From positions 248,001-312,000 of the forward strand of contig JAAXUF010000001.1 in NCBI GenBank assembly GCA_013336165.1: DNA of 64,000 bases, written 5' to 3'. The notes below the pieces were generated by a model that did no database searches, had not been told where the DNA came from, and saw only the letters and a program-made list of their open reading frames with translations. Origin of the DNA: Coriobacteriia bacterium. Its GTDB lineage: Bacteria > Actinomycetota > Coriobacteriia > Anaerosomatales > JAAXUF01. A program made the position numbers and the translations under genes. This document shows positions 42,839-53,455 of this stretch, piece after piece. Numbering within the stretch: the first letter of the stretch is position 1; each line of letters begins with the position of its first letter.

Positions 42839-43840
42839 TCAACCCCTCGCATCAAGCTCCTCAGAATCCTGCCCAACCTCCAGCGTGAACGCTGGTTCCT
42901 GACCCATAATCGGCGCCGGAATCCCCTCCACTGCCGGCTCGAAACCCATCTTCTCGGCTGAGGGTGCCATCGCAGCCATCGCCTCGGCTACGATCATCCC
43001 TGCGAACATCGTCGCGGCGCCGAGGATCTCCCGGATCGGCCACACTCCCGCAACGGCCCAGCCAAAGACGCCGCCAAAGGCCGGCTCAGTAACCAGGATC
43101 AGCGCAACCCGTGAAGGCGCCAGCTTGCTCTGCGCCCACGTCTGCACCACAAAGGCGAACGCCGACGCAAGCACGCCGCACACAAGGATCGCCATGATCA
43201 CCGAGAGTTGCGTGGGCAGAGGCGGACGCTCCCTCACGACGGAGATCACACCACACACCAAGGCCACGGTCACGAGCTGCACAAGCGTCAGCACGCCAAT
43301 ATCGTGCGTCTCATCGGTCATTCCCAGCACAATCATGTGCACGGAATACGCCAACGCACAGATCGCAACAAACGTGTCGCCCAGAACCCACCCGCCGCCT
43401 GCGCCGATTCCCGACAGGATCCACAACCCCGAGAGCGCGATGACGCCGCCAAGCATCGTCGACTTTCGCGGGCGCTTACGAAGGACTACCGCCTGCAGAA
43501 GAGGCGTGAACACGACGTAGAGTCCGGTGATGAACGCAGCGCGCGCGGGCGTCGTCCGAGTGGCACCGTCCAGGCCGAGAGTCTGGAAGATGTAGCCCGC
43601 CGAAAGCAGCAAACCAGCGACAAGCCCCCTTCTGACGCTCACAGCGGACATCCGTCGAAGGACGGCCGGGAAGAACACCACAAAGGCCAGTGCGGCCACT
43701 GCAAAGCGCCAGAAGAGAAACCCATACATCGGATACAGTGCGATGGCGTCTGCGACAACCACAAACGTGCAGCCCCATATCGCAGCTACAACTATAAGTG
43801 CCGTCTGAACGCCGTACTTCTCAAAGTACTCGCGCGCCAC
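42839..43840 (-). CDS. EamA-family (DMT) membrane transporter
   Basis: 333 residues, ten hydrophobic segments in two EamA repeats. The first repeat opens ALIVVAAIWGCTFVVVADA and contains GATRTTPARAAFITGLYVVFTPL; the second ends SRVALILVTEPAFGGVFGW. These are typical of drug/metabolite exporters. A polar C-terminal tail of about 45 residues follows the last helix. The gene starts 2 bp after rsfS, so it is probably cotranscribed with it. Substrate unknown. Confidence 0.88.
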   Translation of the reverse strand: MAREYFEKYGVQTALIVVAAIWGCTFVVVADAIALYPMYGFLFWRFAVAALAFVVFFPAVLRRMSAVSVRRGLVAGLLLSAGYIFQTLGLDGATRTTPARAAFITGLYVVFTPLLQAVVLRKRPRKSTMLGGVIALSGLWILSGIGAGGGWVLGDTFVAICALAYSVHMIVLGMTDETHDIGVLTLVQLVTVALVCGVISVVRERPPLPTQLSVIMAILVCGVLASAFAFVVQTWAQSKLAPSRVALILVTEPAFGGVFGWAVAGVWPIREILGAATMFAGMIVAEAMAAMAPSAEKMGFEPAVEGIPAPIMGQEPAFTLEVGQDSEELDARG

Positions 43841-43842
43841 CG

Positions 43843-44247
43843 TCAGGACTCATCCGATGGTTCCGTCTTGGCGTCCTTTGGGGCATCCGCCCCATCCGTG
43901 GCGCCGGGCACGCTCAGTCTCGGCGCGTCGCTCCACAGCTTCTCAAGGCGGTAGAAGTCCCGCTCCTCAGGCTGGAAGACATGCACGACAATGTCGACGT
44001 AATCGAGCAGCACCCACTTGCCCTCGCTGACTCCCTCACGCCCGATCGGCTTGATGTTGCCACGCACGCGCATCTGCTCTTCGATTTCATCCGCAATGGC
44101 CTGCACCTGTATGTTCGTGCGACCAGTGGCAATGACAAAGTAGTCCGTCACGACCAGCAGCTCGGCGACATTGATGGCAACGATGTCCTCGGCCTTCTTG
44201 TCACTCGCCGCCTCGGCTGCGATTACTGCCAATTCCTGTGAATTCAC
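43843..44247 (-). CDS. rsfS: Ribosomal silencing factor RsfS
   Basis: 134 residues. Binds L14 on the 50S subunit and blocks subunit joining during starvation. Family signatures are KKAEDIVAINV, TDYFVIATGRTNIQVQAIADEI and WVLLDYVDIVVHVF. The C-terminal 20 residues are a disordered acidic tail. It stands after yqeK and the LytR_C-like gene, as in many Gram-positive nadD clusters. Confidence 0.95.
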   Translation of the reverse strand: MNSQELAVIAAEAASDKKAEDIVAINVAELLVVTDYFVIATGRTNIQVQAIADEIEEQMRVRGNIKPIGREGVSEGKWVLLDYVDIVVHVFQPEERDFYRLEKLWSDAPRLSVPGATDGADAPKDAKTEPSDES

Positions 44248-44269
44248 AAATATCCCTTTCTAGCGTAGG

Positions 44270-45394
44270 TCACCCTTTGGGTGGCTTGTAGTCCTTGCCG
44301 ATGATAACGATGACTTCGGCAACATCCTGATCGGCAGGCTGGTTGACAACCGTGCCGACTCCAAGTGTCTTCGCGATCGAATCGCCCTGCGACAGTGCTC
44401 CGCGCTGAACGATCACTTGCGTCTTGGCATAGTTGAAGTTATCTGCGTTCTTGGTGTCCACGACGTGCAATCCGGTGCCGATCAGCTGCTGGGCGGCCAG
44501 ACCTGCGATGCCTGGCACACCCGAACCGTTATACAGGATAACCCGTGTCGCCGTTGCCGCCTGGCTGGCTTCGACACCCCACCACGATTTCAACAGATCC
44601 GCAACCTGCGCGCGCTGCGGTTCGAGATAGGTCTGGTTTCCGAGCTTGATGGAAGTGACCGGAAGCGGCACGATCGCCGTATTCTTCTGCGGGAGTGTGG
44701 AGAAGTCGCGCGCAAGCGATTTGAGGTCATCGGCCGAGAGATTCGTGGCCAAAGGCGAGGTAGTCAAACCCGCAACGGATTGCCCCTGCACCGCCGACGT
44801 GTACGCATCGGCAGACACTGCGATGAACAATTGGAACGGCACCATCAGATAGTTGGAAATCGCGGACATCGCCATCTTGGCGGTGGTCGTCTCGGTCGAA
44901 TAGCTGTCTCCAACACGCGCGATGCCTTGACCCGGCACTTCAATGAAAGTCCCGTCGGGAATAGCGATCCCGACGACCCTGTCATTGGCACGGTCCACAT
45001 TCAGCGCCAGAAACCCTGTAGCGCGACCATCCTTGACGCCGATCACGAGCACATTGGTGTTTGTCGCCTTCGCCACTGCGGGAGCCGCACCGGATTCAGT
45101 GCTTGCGCCATGCCGCAGGGCATTCCACCGAGACGCCCCGTTGATCGCGGTGCCCAGGAGTAGAAGGACGCACACCGTGCCGAGAAGTGCCGTCAATGCG
45201 ACGGTGCCATAGAACCCGGCAATCCGAAGTCCTTCCACGACACCCGTCACCTGCCGAGACTCCCGCGCATGCTGGGCCTTCTGCGTGTGCCGAGACATAC
45301 CCCGCACCTGTTTCGCAGGCTTGATGGAAGGGCGATCCTCTTTCTCTGTCCTCCCGACCCGCCGTGTGGACCTGCTGTGGGCCCCCCTACTCAT
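44270..45394 (-). CDS. LCP-like/LytR_C domain membrane protein
   Basis: 374 residues. A basic cytoplasmic N-terminus (about 50 residues), one membrane helix (about 58-83), an extracytoplasmic region of LytR-CpsA-Psr character (NVLVIGVKDGRATGFLALNVD...GIAIPDGTFIEVPGQGIARVGDSY), and a C-terminal LytR_C domain (RVILYNGSGVPGIAGLAAQQL). LCP enzymes transfer polymers to peptidoglycan, but the catalytic Arg of the SIPRD motif is absent here (AIPDG) and RSD is RAT, so it may be inactive or structural. It overlaps yqeK by 8 bp. Role in envelope polymer attachment is inferred only. Confidence 0.78.
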   Translation of the reverse strand: MSRGAHSRSTRRVGRTEKEDRPSIKPAKQVRGMSRHTQKAQHARESRQVTGVVEGLRIAGFYGTVALTALLGTVCVLLLLGTAINGASRWNALRHGASTESGAAPAVAKATNTNVLVIGVKDGRATGFLALNVDRANDRVVGIAIPDGTFIEVPGQGIARVGDSYSTETTTAKMAMSAISNYLMVPFQLFIAVSADAYTSAVQGQSVAGLTTSPLATNLSADDLKSLARDFSTLPQKNTAIVPLPVTSIKLGNQTYLEPQRAQVADLLKSWWGVEASQAATATRVILYNGSGVPGIAGLAAQQLIGTGLHVVDTKNADNFNYAKTQVIVQRGALSQGDSIAKTLGVGTVVNQPADQDVAEVIVIIGKDYKPPKG

Positions 45395-45974
45395 GCTTCT
45401 CTTTCACCACAAGGGAGTTCCATACCGCCACGGTATCCGGATGCAGGCGGCGGCGTGAACGCACCAGATGCATCACGGAGAGCTGGTATCCGCGAGCAAA
45501 GAGCTCCGCAAGCGTGACGACGCCGACGGCCTCCCGTAGCTCGTTCACGCCCGGAAAGTCGCGCGCGGGCGCAATCATGTCGGCCAGATAGACGATCTTG
45601 TCGAGGTCGCTCATCGTTGGCGCGCCCACCGTGTGACACCGGATCGCGTCAAGCACTTCGGCGGGCAGGTCGGGGTAGGTGCGCTGCAGCGCCACGGCAC
45701 CGGTCTTCGAGTGCAGCAGGTATGGAACCACCCTGTCGGCATCGGTAACCTCAATGCCGGCTTCCGTGGCCGAGACAATCAGCTGCCGTCCGCTCTTCTC
45801 CCTGTCCCAGTCATGAAGCAGGCCGGCAATCTTCGCGTACTCGGGATTCACGCCGTAGACTATCGCGAGCGCGGCGGCGGTATCGCCCACCCGAATTGCG
45901 TGGCCGACAGCTTTCTTGCTCAAGCGGGCCTTGACAACCGCGAGCGCCTGATGAATGTCGAGATCTCGGATCAC
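45387..45974 (-). CDS. yqeK: YqeK, HD-domain Ap4A hydrolase (symmetrical)
   Basis: 195-residue HD-superfamily enzyme that hydrolyses diadenosine tetraphosphate to two ADP. Visible are VGHAIRVGDTAAALA, the HD dyad in AGLLHDWDREK, HSKTGAVAL and the CHTVGAPTMSDLDKIVYLADM block. The gene follows nadD by one base, the usual neighbour. It overlaps the LytR_C-like gene at its 3' end. Confidence 0.94.
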   Translation of the reverse strand: MIRDLDIHQALAVVKARLSKKAVGHAIRVGDTAAALAIVYGVNPEYAKIAGLLHDWDREKSGRQLIVSATEAGIEVTDADRVVPYLLHSKTGAVALQRTYPDLPAEVLDAIRCHTVGAPTMSDLDKIVYLADMIAPARDFPGVNELREAVGVVTLAELFARGYQLSVMHLVRSRRRLHPDTVAVWNSLVVKEKHE

Positions 45975-45975
45975 G

Positions 45976-46593
45976 CTAACCTACATCCTTGTACAAGCCG
46001 TTTTTCGCGATATAGGCGACCACAGGCTCCGGCGTCAGGTAGCGTATGGGGCGCCTCTCGGCAATTCGGCGACGAATATCCGTCGAGGAAATGGAGAGCG
46101 AGGGGACTTCGATGTACTCGATCCTGAACCGCGTTGCAGCTTCCTCATGCGCTCGGCGCGCCGCCGCAAGGTCATAGCCCGGCCTCGTCGCCGCAATGAA
46201 CGTCGCGAGGTCCGCGATCTTGTCGGCATCCTTCCAGCCGACTATCTCCCACACCGCGTCCGCACCGGTGATGAAGTAGAGCTCCGCCGCCGGCCCATAC
46301 TCGTCACGGATCTCAGTCAGCGTGTCGACGGTGTAGGTGAGTCCGAGACGATCGACTTCCATGCGGCTGACGTCAAAATCCGGGTTGGCCGCCGTCGCGA
46401 TGACCGTCATCAGATAGCGGTCCTCGGCGGGTGAGACGGGTTCGTGCGTCTTGAGGGCCGGCTGCCCCGTCGGCATGAAGATCACCTTGTCCAGGTTGAA
46501 TTGGACGAGGGCCTCCTCGGCCGTCACAAGGTGCCCGAAGTGAACTGGGTCAAACGTCCCACCCATTATGCCGAGACGCACGTTCGTCCTCAT
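45976..46593 (-). CDS. nadD: Nicotinate-nucleotide adenylyltransferase
   Basis: 205-residue nucleotidyltransferase forming NaAD from NaMN and ATP in NAD synthesis. The HxGH motif is in GGTFDPVHFGHL (His18-Phe-Gly-His) and the C-terminal signature is SISSTDIRRRI. The ATG shares one base with the proA stop (TGATG). Length is normal. Confidence 0.97.
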   Translation of the reverse strand: MRTNVRLGIMGGTFDPVHFGHLVTAEEALVQFNLDKVIFMPTGQPALKTHEPVSPAEDRYLMTVIATAANPDFDVSRMEVDRLGLTYTVDTLTEIRDEYGPAAELYFITGADAVWEIVGWKDADKIADLATFIAATRPGYDLAAARRAHEEAATRFRIEYIEVPSLSISSTDIRRRIAERRPIRYLTPEPVVAYIAKNGLYKDVG

Positions 46594-47843
46594 CAGCGAA
46601 TCTGCCCGTCGCCCATCAGCAGGTGCTTGGTCGACGTCAGCGCCGCCAGACCCATCGGGCCACGCGCGTGCAGCTTCTGCGTTGAGATGCCGATCTCGGC
46701 ACCCAAGCCAAACTCGGCACCGTCGGTGAAGCGAGTCGATGCGTTCACGTAGACCGCTGCAGCGTCCACCTCGGTCAGGAACCGGCGGGCAGCTGCGTAG
46801 TCGGCCGTCACGATCGCCTCCGAATGCTTGGTGCCATAACGATTGATGTGTGCGATGGCCTCGTCGAGCCCGGAAACCACTTTCACGGACATCTTGAGCT
46901 CGTGATACTCGGTGCCCCAGTCCTCTTCGGTCGCCGCCTCGATCGCTGCCGAGACCCCGAGAGCGCGAATCCTCTCATCGGCATAGAGAGTCACTCCATG
47001 CGCGAGCAGATCATCAAGAATCGCAGGCGCGACCGCCACGTAGATCTCCTCGTCGAACAGGAGCGATTCGGCTGCGTTGCAGACCGACGGCCGCTGGCAC
47101 TTCGCGTTGATGACGATACGCTGCGCCATGGCCGCGTCGGCTGCCGAGTGCACATAGACGTGGCAGTTGCCTGTCCCTGTCTCGATGACCGGAACCTTCG
47201 AGTTCTCCACGCAGCTCTTGATGAGCCCTGCGCCACCGCGAGGTATCAGCACGTCGATGAGGCCGTGCAGGCTCATGAGTTCGTCGGCTGCTGCGTGATC
47301 GGTCGAGGAGACGAGTGCGACACAGCCTTCCGGCAACCCAGCGAGTTCGGCCGCCTCGGCGAGCACGTCGACGAGCTTCATGTTGCTCCGTATCGCGAGC
47401 GAACCTCCGCGCAGGATCACGGCGTTGCCGGTCTTGACGCACAGGCCTGCCGCATCGGCGGTAACGTTTGGCCGAGCCTCATAGATGATGGCCACGACAC
47501 CTAAAGGCACGCGCACCTGTCGCAGCTCGATGCCGTTAGGCAGCGTATGCCCGCTCACAACCTCACCAAGCGGATCCGCCAACAGCGCGACCGCCAGTAA
47601 TGCGTCGGCCATTTCCTTCATGCGTGCAGGCGTCAGTTCAAGCCTGTCGAGCAGCCCCGCCTCCACGCCTCTGTCTCGAGCTGCAGCCATGTCGGCTGCA
47701 TTCGCTGCCAGGATCTCGTCTTCGCGGGCCAGTAGTGCCTCGGCCATCAGCCGCAACGCACGATTACGCTCATCGCTAGACGTCAGGGCAAGCCGGGCCG
47801 ATGCGAGCCGGGCCTTCTCGGCAAGAGCGCGAACCCCATACAT
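46593..47843 (-). CDS. proA: Gamma-glutamyl phosphate reductase
   Basis: 416-residue NADPH-dependent enzyme, second step of proline synthesis. The catalytic Cys lies in INAKCQRPSVCNAAE, and the YEARPNVTADAAGLC and GTGNCHVYVH segments are characteristic. I start at the ATG at 47843, preceded by AAGGAG 8 nt upstream; the frame also opens at 47888, overlapping proB by 4 bp, but the extra 15 residues are not conserved. proBA adjacency and length support the call. Confidence 0.96.
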   Translation of the reverse strand: MYGVRALAEKARLASARLALTSSDERNRALRLMAEALLAREDEILAANAADMAAARDRGVEAGLLDRLELTPARMKEMADALLAVALLADPLGEVVSGHTLPNGIELRQVRVPLGVVAIIYEARPNVTADAAGLCVKTGNAVILRGGSLAIRSNMKLVDVLAEAAELAGLPEGCVALVSSTDHAAADELMSLHGLIDVLIPRGGAGLIKSCVENSKVPVIETGTGNCHVYVHSAADAAMAQRIVINAKCQRPSVCNAAESLLFDEEIYVAVAPAILDDLLAHGVTLYADERIRALGVSAAIEAATEEDWGTEYHELKMSVKVVSGLDEAIAHINRYGTKHSEAIVTADYAAARRFLTEVDAAAVYVNASTRFTDGAEFGLGAEIGISTQKLHARGPMGLAALTSTKHLLMGDGQIR

Positions 47844-47884
47844 GACGAGTTCTCCTTCCGTGGCGCCAGACGCCACCTGCGCCG

Positions 47885-50430
<2,546 letters not shown>

Positions 50431-50461
50431 TCAAACGAAAGACATGCCGATACGGGCCTGT

Positions 50462-50716
50462 TTAGGCTTCGCTCGGTCGGACGTGAACGCGGCGCTTGAG
50501 CCCATGCGTGAACTCCACAATGCCGTCGCACAGCGCGAAGAGCGTATCGTCCCCGCCTCGTCCCACGTTCCCACCGGGATGAATGTGGGTCCCGCGCTGG
50601 CGAACGATGATCGAACCAGTGGTCACTTCTTGCCCCGAGAACCGCTTGACCCCTAGGCGCTTGGCCTTGGAATCGCGACCGTTCCTTGTTGAGCCGAGAC
50701 CTTTCTTATGTGCCAT
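50462..50716 (-). CDS. rpmA: 50S ribosomal protein L27
   Basis: 84 residues starting [16 protein letters not shown], close to the peptidyl-transferase centre of the 50S subunit. [21 protein letters not shown] is the family core. It starts directly with the mature-like MAHKKG N-terminus, so no N-terminal cleavage extension as in staphylococci is present. It follows rplU by 18 bp. Confidence 0.98.
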   Translation of the reverse strand: MAHKKGLGSTRNGRDSKAKRLGVKRFSGQEVTTGSIIVRQRGTHIHPGGNVGRGGDDTLFALCDGIVEFTHGLKRRVHVRPSEA

Positions 50717-50734
50717 TTCTCAGGATCCCTGCCT

Positions 50735-51133
50735 CTAAGCCTGTTCGGAGGATTCGACCGTCGCAACGACGGCTGCATCCTCGACTTTGTCGGTCTTCTT
50801 CTTTGCTGCGGCCCTCTTCTTGGGTGCAGCTGCAACATCGGTGATGCGGACATGCATCAGATCCTGGCGATGTCCTTTGAGGCGCTTGTAGCCTTTGCGC
50901 TTCTTGAACTTGAAGATGATCGCCTTTTCGCCTTTGTACAAGTCGACAACCTCGCCGGTCACCTTTGCGGTGGCCAACAGGGCGGGATCAACGATAACGT
51001 TTTCATCATCGGCGAGAAAAACGACGTCGAAGGTGACGCTCTCGCCGATAGCAGCATCCAGCTTCTCAACGGAAACAACGTCGCCGACTGCGACCTTCAC
51101 TTGTTTGCCGCCTGTGGCAACGATTGCGTACAT
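50735..51133 (-). CDS. rplU: 50S ribosomal protein L21
   Basis: 132 residues. [18 protein letters not shown] and [17 protein letters not shown] are diagnostic of L21. A C-terminal tail of about 35 residues rich in Lys, Ala and Val goes beyond the usual end near residue 102. It is first in the rplU-rpmA unit and has its own promoter 40 bp upstream. Confidence 0.98.
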   Translation of the reverse strand: MYAIVATGGKQVKVAVGDVVSVEKLDAAIGESVTFDVVFLADDENVIVDPALLATAKVTGEVVDLYKGEKAIIFKFKKRKGYKRLKGHRQDLMHVRITDVAAAPKKRAAAKKKTDKVEDAAVVATVESSEQA

Positions 51134-51171
51134 TCCGGGAACCTTCCACTCGTATCAATGCGCGAGGAGAC

Positions 51172-51200
51172 ATGCTAACAGGGAGATACCCCAGCGTCAA
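51172..51200 (-). promoter_or_regulatory. Promoter of rplU-rpmA
   Basis: On the minus strand TTGACG (51195-51200), 17-bp spacer, TAGCAT (51172-51177): a good sigma-70 promoter giving a leader of roughly 30 nt before the rplU ATG. Confidence 0.7.
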
Positions 51201-51256
51201 CGCCGGAAATCATCGTCCCGCTTCACACGCCACCGGGTGTTGCCACACAGTCTACC

Positions 51257-52744
51257 CTATTCCGGGTTCCTGCCAAAAGCACCGGTCCGTCCCTCGATCA
51301 GGATGCGAACTTCCGTAGGGCCGGTCTCGTCGTCCGGCACGATCGAAACCTGCTTTCCGGTCTCGGCACGAAGCGATGCCGCCGTGTTCGCGCCGGGTGC
51401 CATCACCAGTTCATACGTCTGAGGACTCAGGCCAAAGAGATACGCGTTGGATTTCCCGGTTCTAAGAATCTCCCTCATCCGACGCTCGACAGCGATACGC
51501 CGAGTTGTTCGCGAAATGACGCGTCCTTCGCCCTCGCAGTTCGGGCACGGTTCGGTCAGCACTCCATACAGGCCGTCTGTCACGTTCTTGCGGGTGATTT
51601 CCACGAGGCCCAGGCGCGAGACGTCGCTCATCCGCGTCTTCGTACGGTCGCGTTCGAGCGCCGCACCGAGACGTTCCAAGAGGAGTGCACGGTGAGCCGG
51701 GTCCTCCATGTCGATGAAGTCGATTACGATGATGCCGCCAATATCGCGCAGCCTCAGCTGTCGGACGGTCTCCTCGGCGGCTTCGAGATTGGTGCGAAAG
51801 ATCGTCTCCTCAAGGCTCTTCTTCCCTACGAACCTGCCTGTGTTCACGTCAACTGCGGTCAGGGCCTCTGTCTTGTCGATGGTGAGGTAGCCGCCGCTCG
51901 GCAGAACAACGCTGCGTCGCAGCGCCGAGTCGATCGTCGGCTGCAGTCTGAACTCGTCGAAGAGTGGCGTCTTCTCCTTGTACAGGTGTACCCGCCTCAC
52001 AAGGTGCGGCGAAGTCCGCTTGAGAAATGAGACTACTTTCTCATACGTCGCCCGGTCATCTATCGCCAGGCGGCGAAACTCCTCTGAGAAGACATCGCGA
52101 ACAAGCTTCAACGCGAGATCCATCTCCATGTAGATGGTCTCGGGCGCAAGCGCTTCTGTCGCCTGATGGTTGACTCGGTTCCAGAGTCTGAGCAGGAAGT
52201 CCAGATCGTTGGTCAGGTCGCGCTCTGCTACCCCTTGAGCGGCCGTCCGGACGATGATCCCTGTCTTCTCCGGCACCAGCGGAGCGACGATCCCGTGCAA
52301 GCGCTCGCGCTCCTCCTCGGGCAACTTTCTCGAGACTCCGATGAAGTCTGAGAAGGGCATCAGAACCAGGAAGCGTCCCGGGAGGGTGATCTCCGTTGTG
52401 ACGCGCGCGCCTTTGGTTCCCATGGCGTCCTTGAGAACCTGCACCATCACTTGTTGTCCGGGCTTGAGCAATGTCTGTATGTCCCTCTTCGGGACATCTT
52501 CGAGACCTTCCGGGTTCAACACTTCGTCGACATAGAGAAATGCGTTCTTCTCCAGGCCGATGTCCACGAATGCTGCTTGCATGCCCGGCAGCACATCGGA
52601 CACCTTGCCGAGATACACGTTGCCCACAACGCTTCTTCTCGGCCGCTCGATATAGAGCTCGACCAGCGCGCCATCTTCAAGAAGCGCGACGCGAGTCTCG
52701 TTCGTATCGTGCGAGATCAACATCTCGCGATCCAGATCAGCCAA
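51257..52744 (-). CDS. rng: Ribonuclease G/E family endoribonuclease
   Basis: 495 residues. S1 domain near residues 35-130 (VGNVYLGKVSDVLPGMQAAFVDIGLEKNAFLY), RNase H-like core, then the catalytic DNase I-like part with VDVNTGRF and IDFIDMED, and the zinc-link CPNCEGEG. Size and lack of a long C-terminal scaffold make it RNase G-like. It acts in rRNA 5' maturation and mRNA decay. I keep the TTG start at 52744 (protein then reads MADLDREMLISHD as in relatives); ATG at 52723 is the alternative. Confidence 0.93.
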   Translation of the reverse strand: MADLDREMLISHDTNETRVALLEDGALVELYIERPRRSVVGNVYLGKVSDVLPGMQAAFVDIGLEKNAFLYVDEVLNPEGLEDVPKRDIQTLLKPGQQVMVQVLKDAMGTKGARVTTEITLPGRFLVLMPFSDFIGVSRKLPEEERERLHGIVAPLVPEKTGIIVRTAAQGVAERDLTNDLDFLLRLWNRVNHQATEALAPETIYMEMDLALKLVRDVFSEEFRRLAIDDRATYEKVVSFLKRTSPHLVRRVHLYKEKTPLFDEFRLQPTIDSALRRSVVLPSGGYLTIDKTEALTAVDVNTGRFVGKKSLEETIFRTNLEAAEETVRQLRLRDIGGIIVIDFIDMEDPAHRALLLERLGAALERDRTKTRMSDVSRLGLVEITRKNVTDGLYGVLTEPCPNCEGEGRVISRTTRRIAVERRMREILRTGKSNAYLFGLSPQTYELVMAPGANTAASLRAETGKQVSIVPDDETGPTEVRILIEGRTGAFGRNPE

Positions 52745-52762
52745 TTCCCTTCAGCTCTCCCG

Positions 52763-53455
52763 TCACAGAGGGCGTGTGTGGAGTTCCCCTTCGCTTTCGA
52801 AATAGGTTTCCACACGCGTCGTACTTCTGACGGACGCATCGAGGGATGCGGAGCTCAGGGCCGCCCGGACAAGCAACTCGGGACGAAGAGACCCTTCGGG
52901 TCCCATTCGGACGGTGAGTTCAACCGTGCACCCACCTTCTGCCTCCTTGACACGCATCTCTTCCGGGAGACTGCGCGTCAAGTCGAAAACTTTTTGTTTG
53001 TCCCTATGCTGTACGGTCAACGTACCTAACTCAACAATCCCCGCAAGCGCCGACTGCACCTTACCTACCTCGGAGTCTCTCCCTTCCACCTCCACGTGAT
53101 ATACCGCAACAGTGATCCCCGCCGCAAGCGAGACCTCCCTCTCCGGTACGTAACCGACCGCGGTTGGCGCAAGATCTTCCGCGGTGGCGTCGACAAGGCG
53201 CTTGAACACCTCGTCGATGCCAGTGTAGCGCGTTAGCCATACATCGTAGTACTCATTCTCTCCGGCAGTTCCCACCGGGAGGGCAGGGCCGAATGCGATC
53301 TTGATGTGGGGGCTGAATCCTTGTGTCACGGCGTACTTGAGCCCGGCCCGGCGAGTCGCCCGCTCCAGTGCTCGTACAACCTCCAAGTGAGAGAGCCAAC
53401 GCAACCTGCCTACCTTGCCGTAGCGCACGCGCAGTCTGTATTCGCCGCTAGCCAC
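52763..53455 (-). CDS. DUF2344 (TIGR03936) protein
   Basis: 230 residues. The conserved N-terminus YRLRVRYGKVGRLRWLSHLEVVRALERA and the GFSPHIKIAFGPALPVG motif identify the TIGR03936 family, which always lies next to, or is fused with, the radical SAM protein encoded just upstream. Function is not established. The GTG at 53455 has GGAGG upstream and overlaps the radical SAM stop by 8 bp, so the pair is translationally coupled. Confidence 0.88.
   Translation of the reverse strand: MASGEYRLRVRYGKVGRLRWLSHLEVVRALERATRRAGLKYAVTQGFSPHIKIAFGPALPVGTAGENEYYDVWLTRYTGIDEVFKRLVDATAEDLAPTAVGYVPEREVSLAAGITVAVYHVEVEGRDSEVGKVQSALAGIVELGTLTVQHRDKQKVFDLTRSLPEEMRVKEAEGGCTVELTVRMGPEGSLRPELLVRAALSSASLDASVRSTTRVETYFESEGELHTRPL

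Noticed and set aside
42839-43840. EamA transporter as part of the tRNA-Ala island
   Set aside because: It lies outside the right attachment repeat, beyond the tRNA 5' end, and is 2 bp from rsfS in the same operon.
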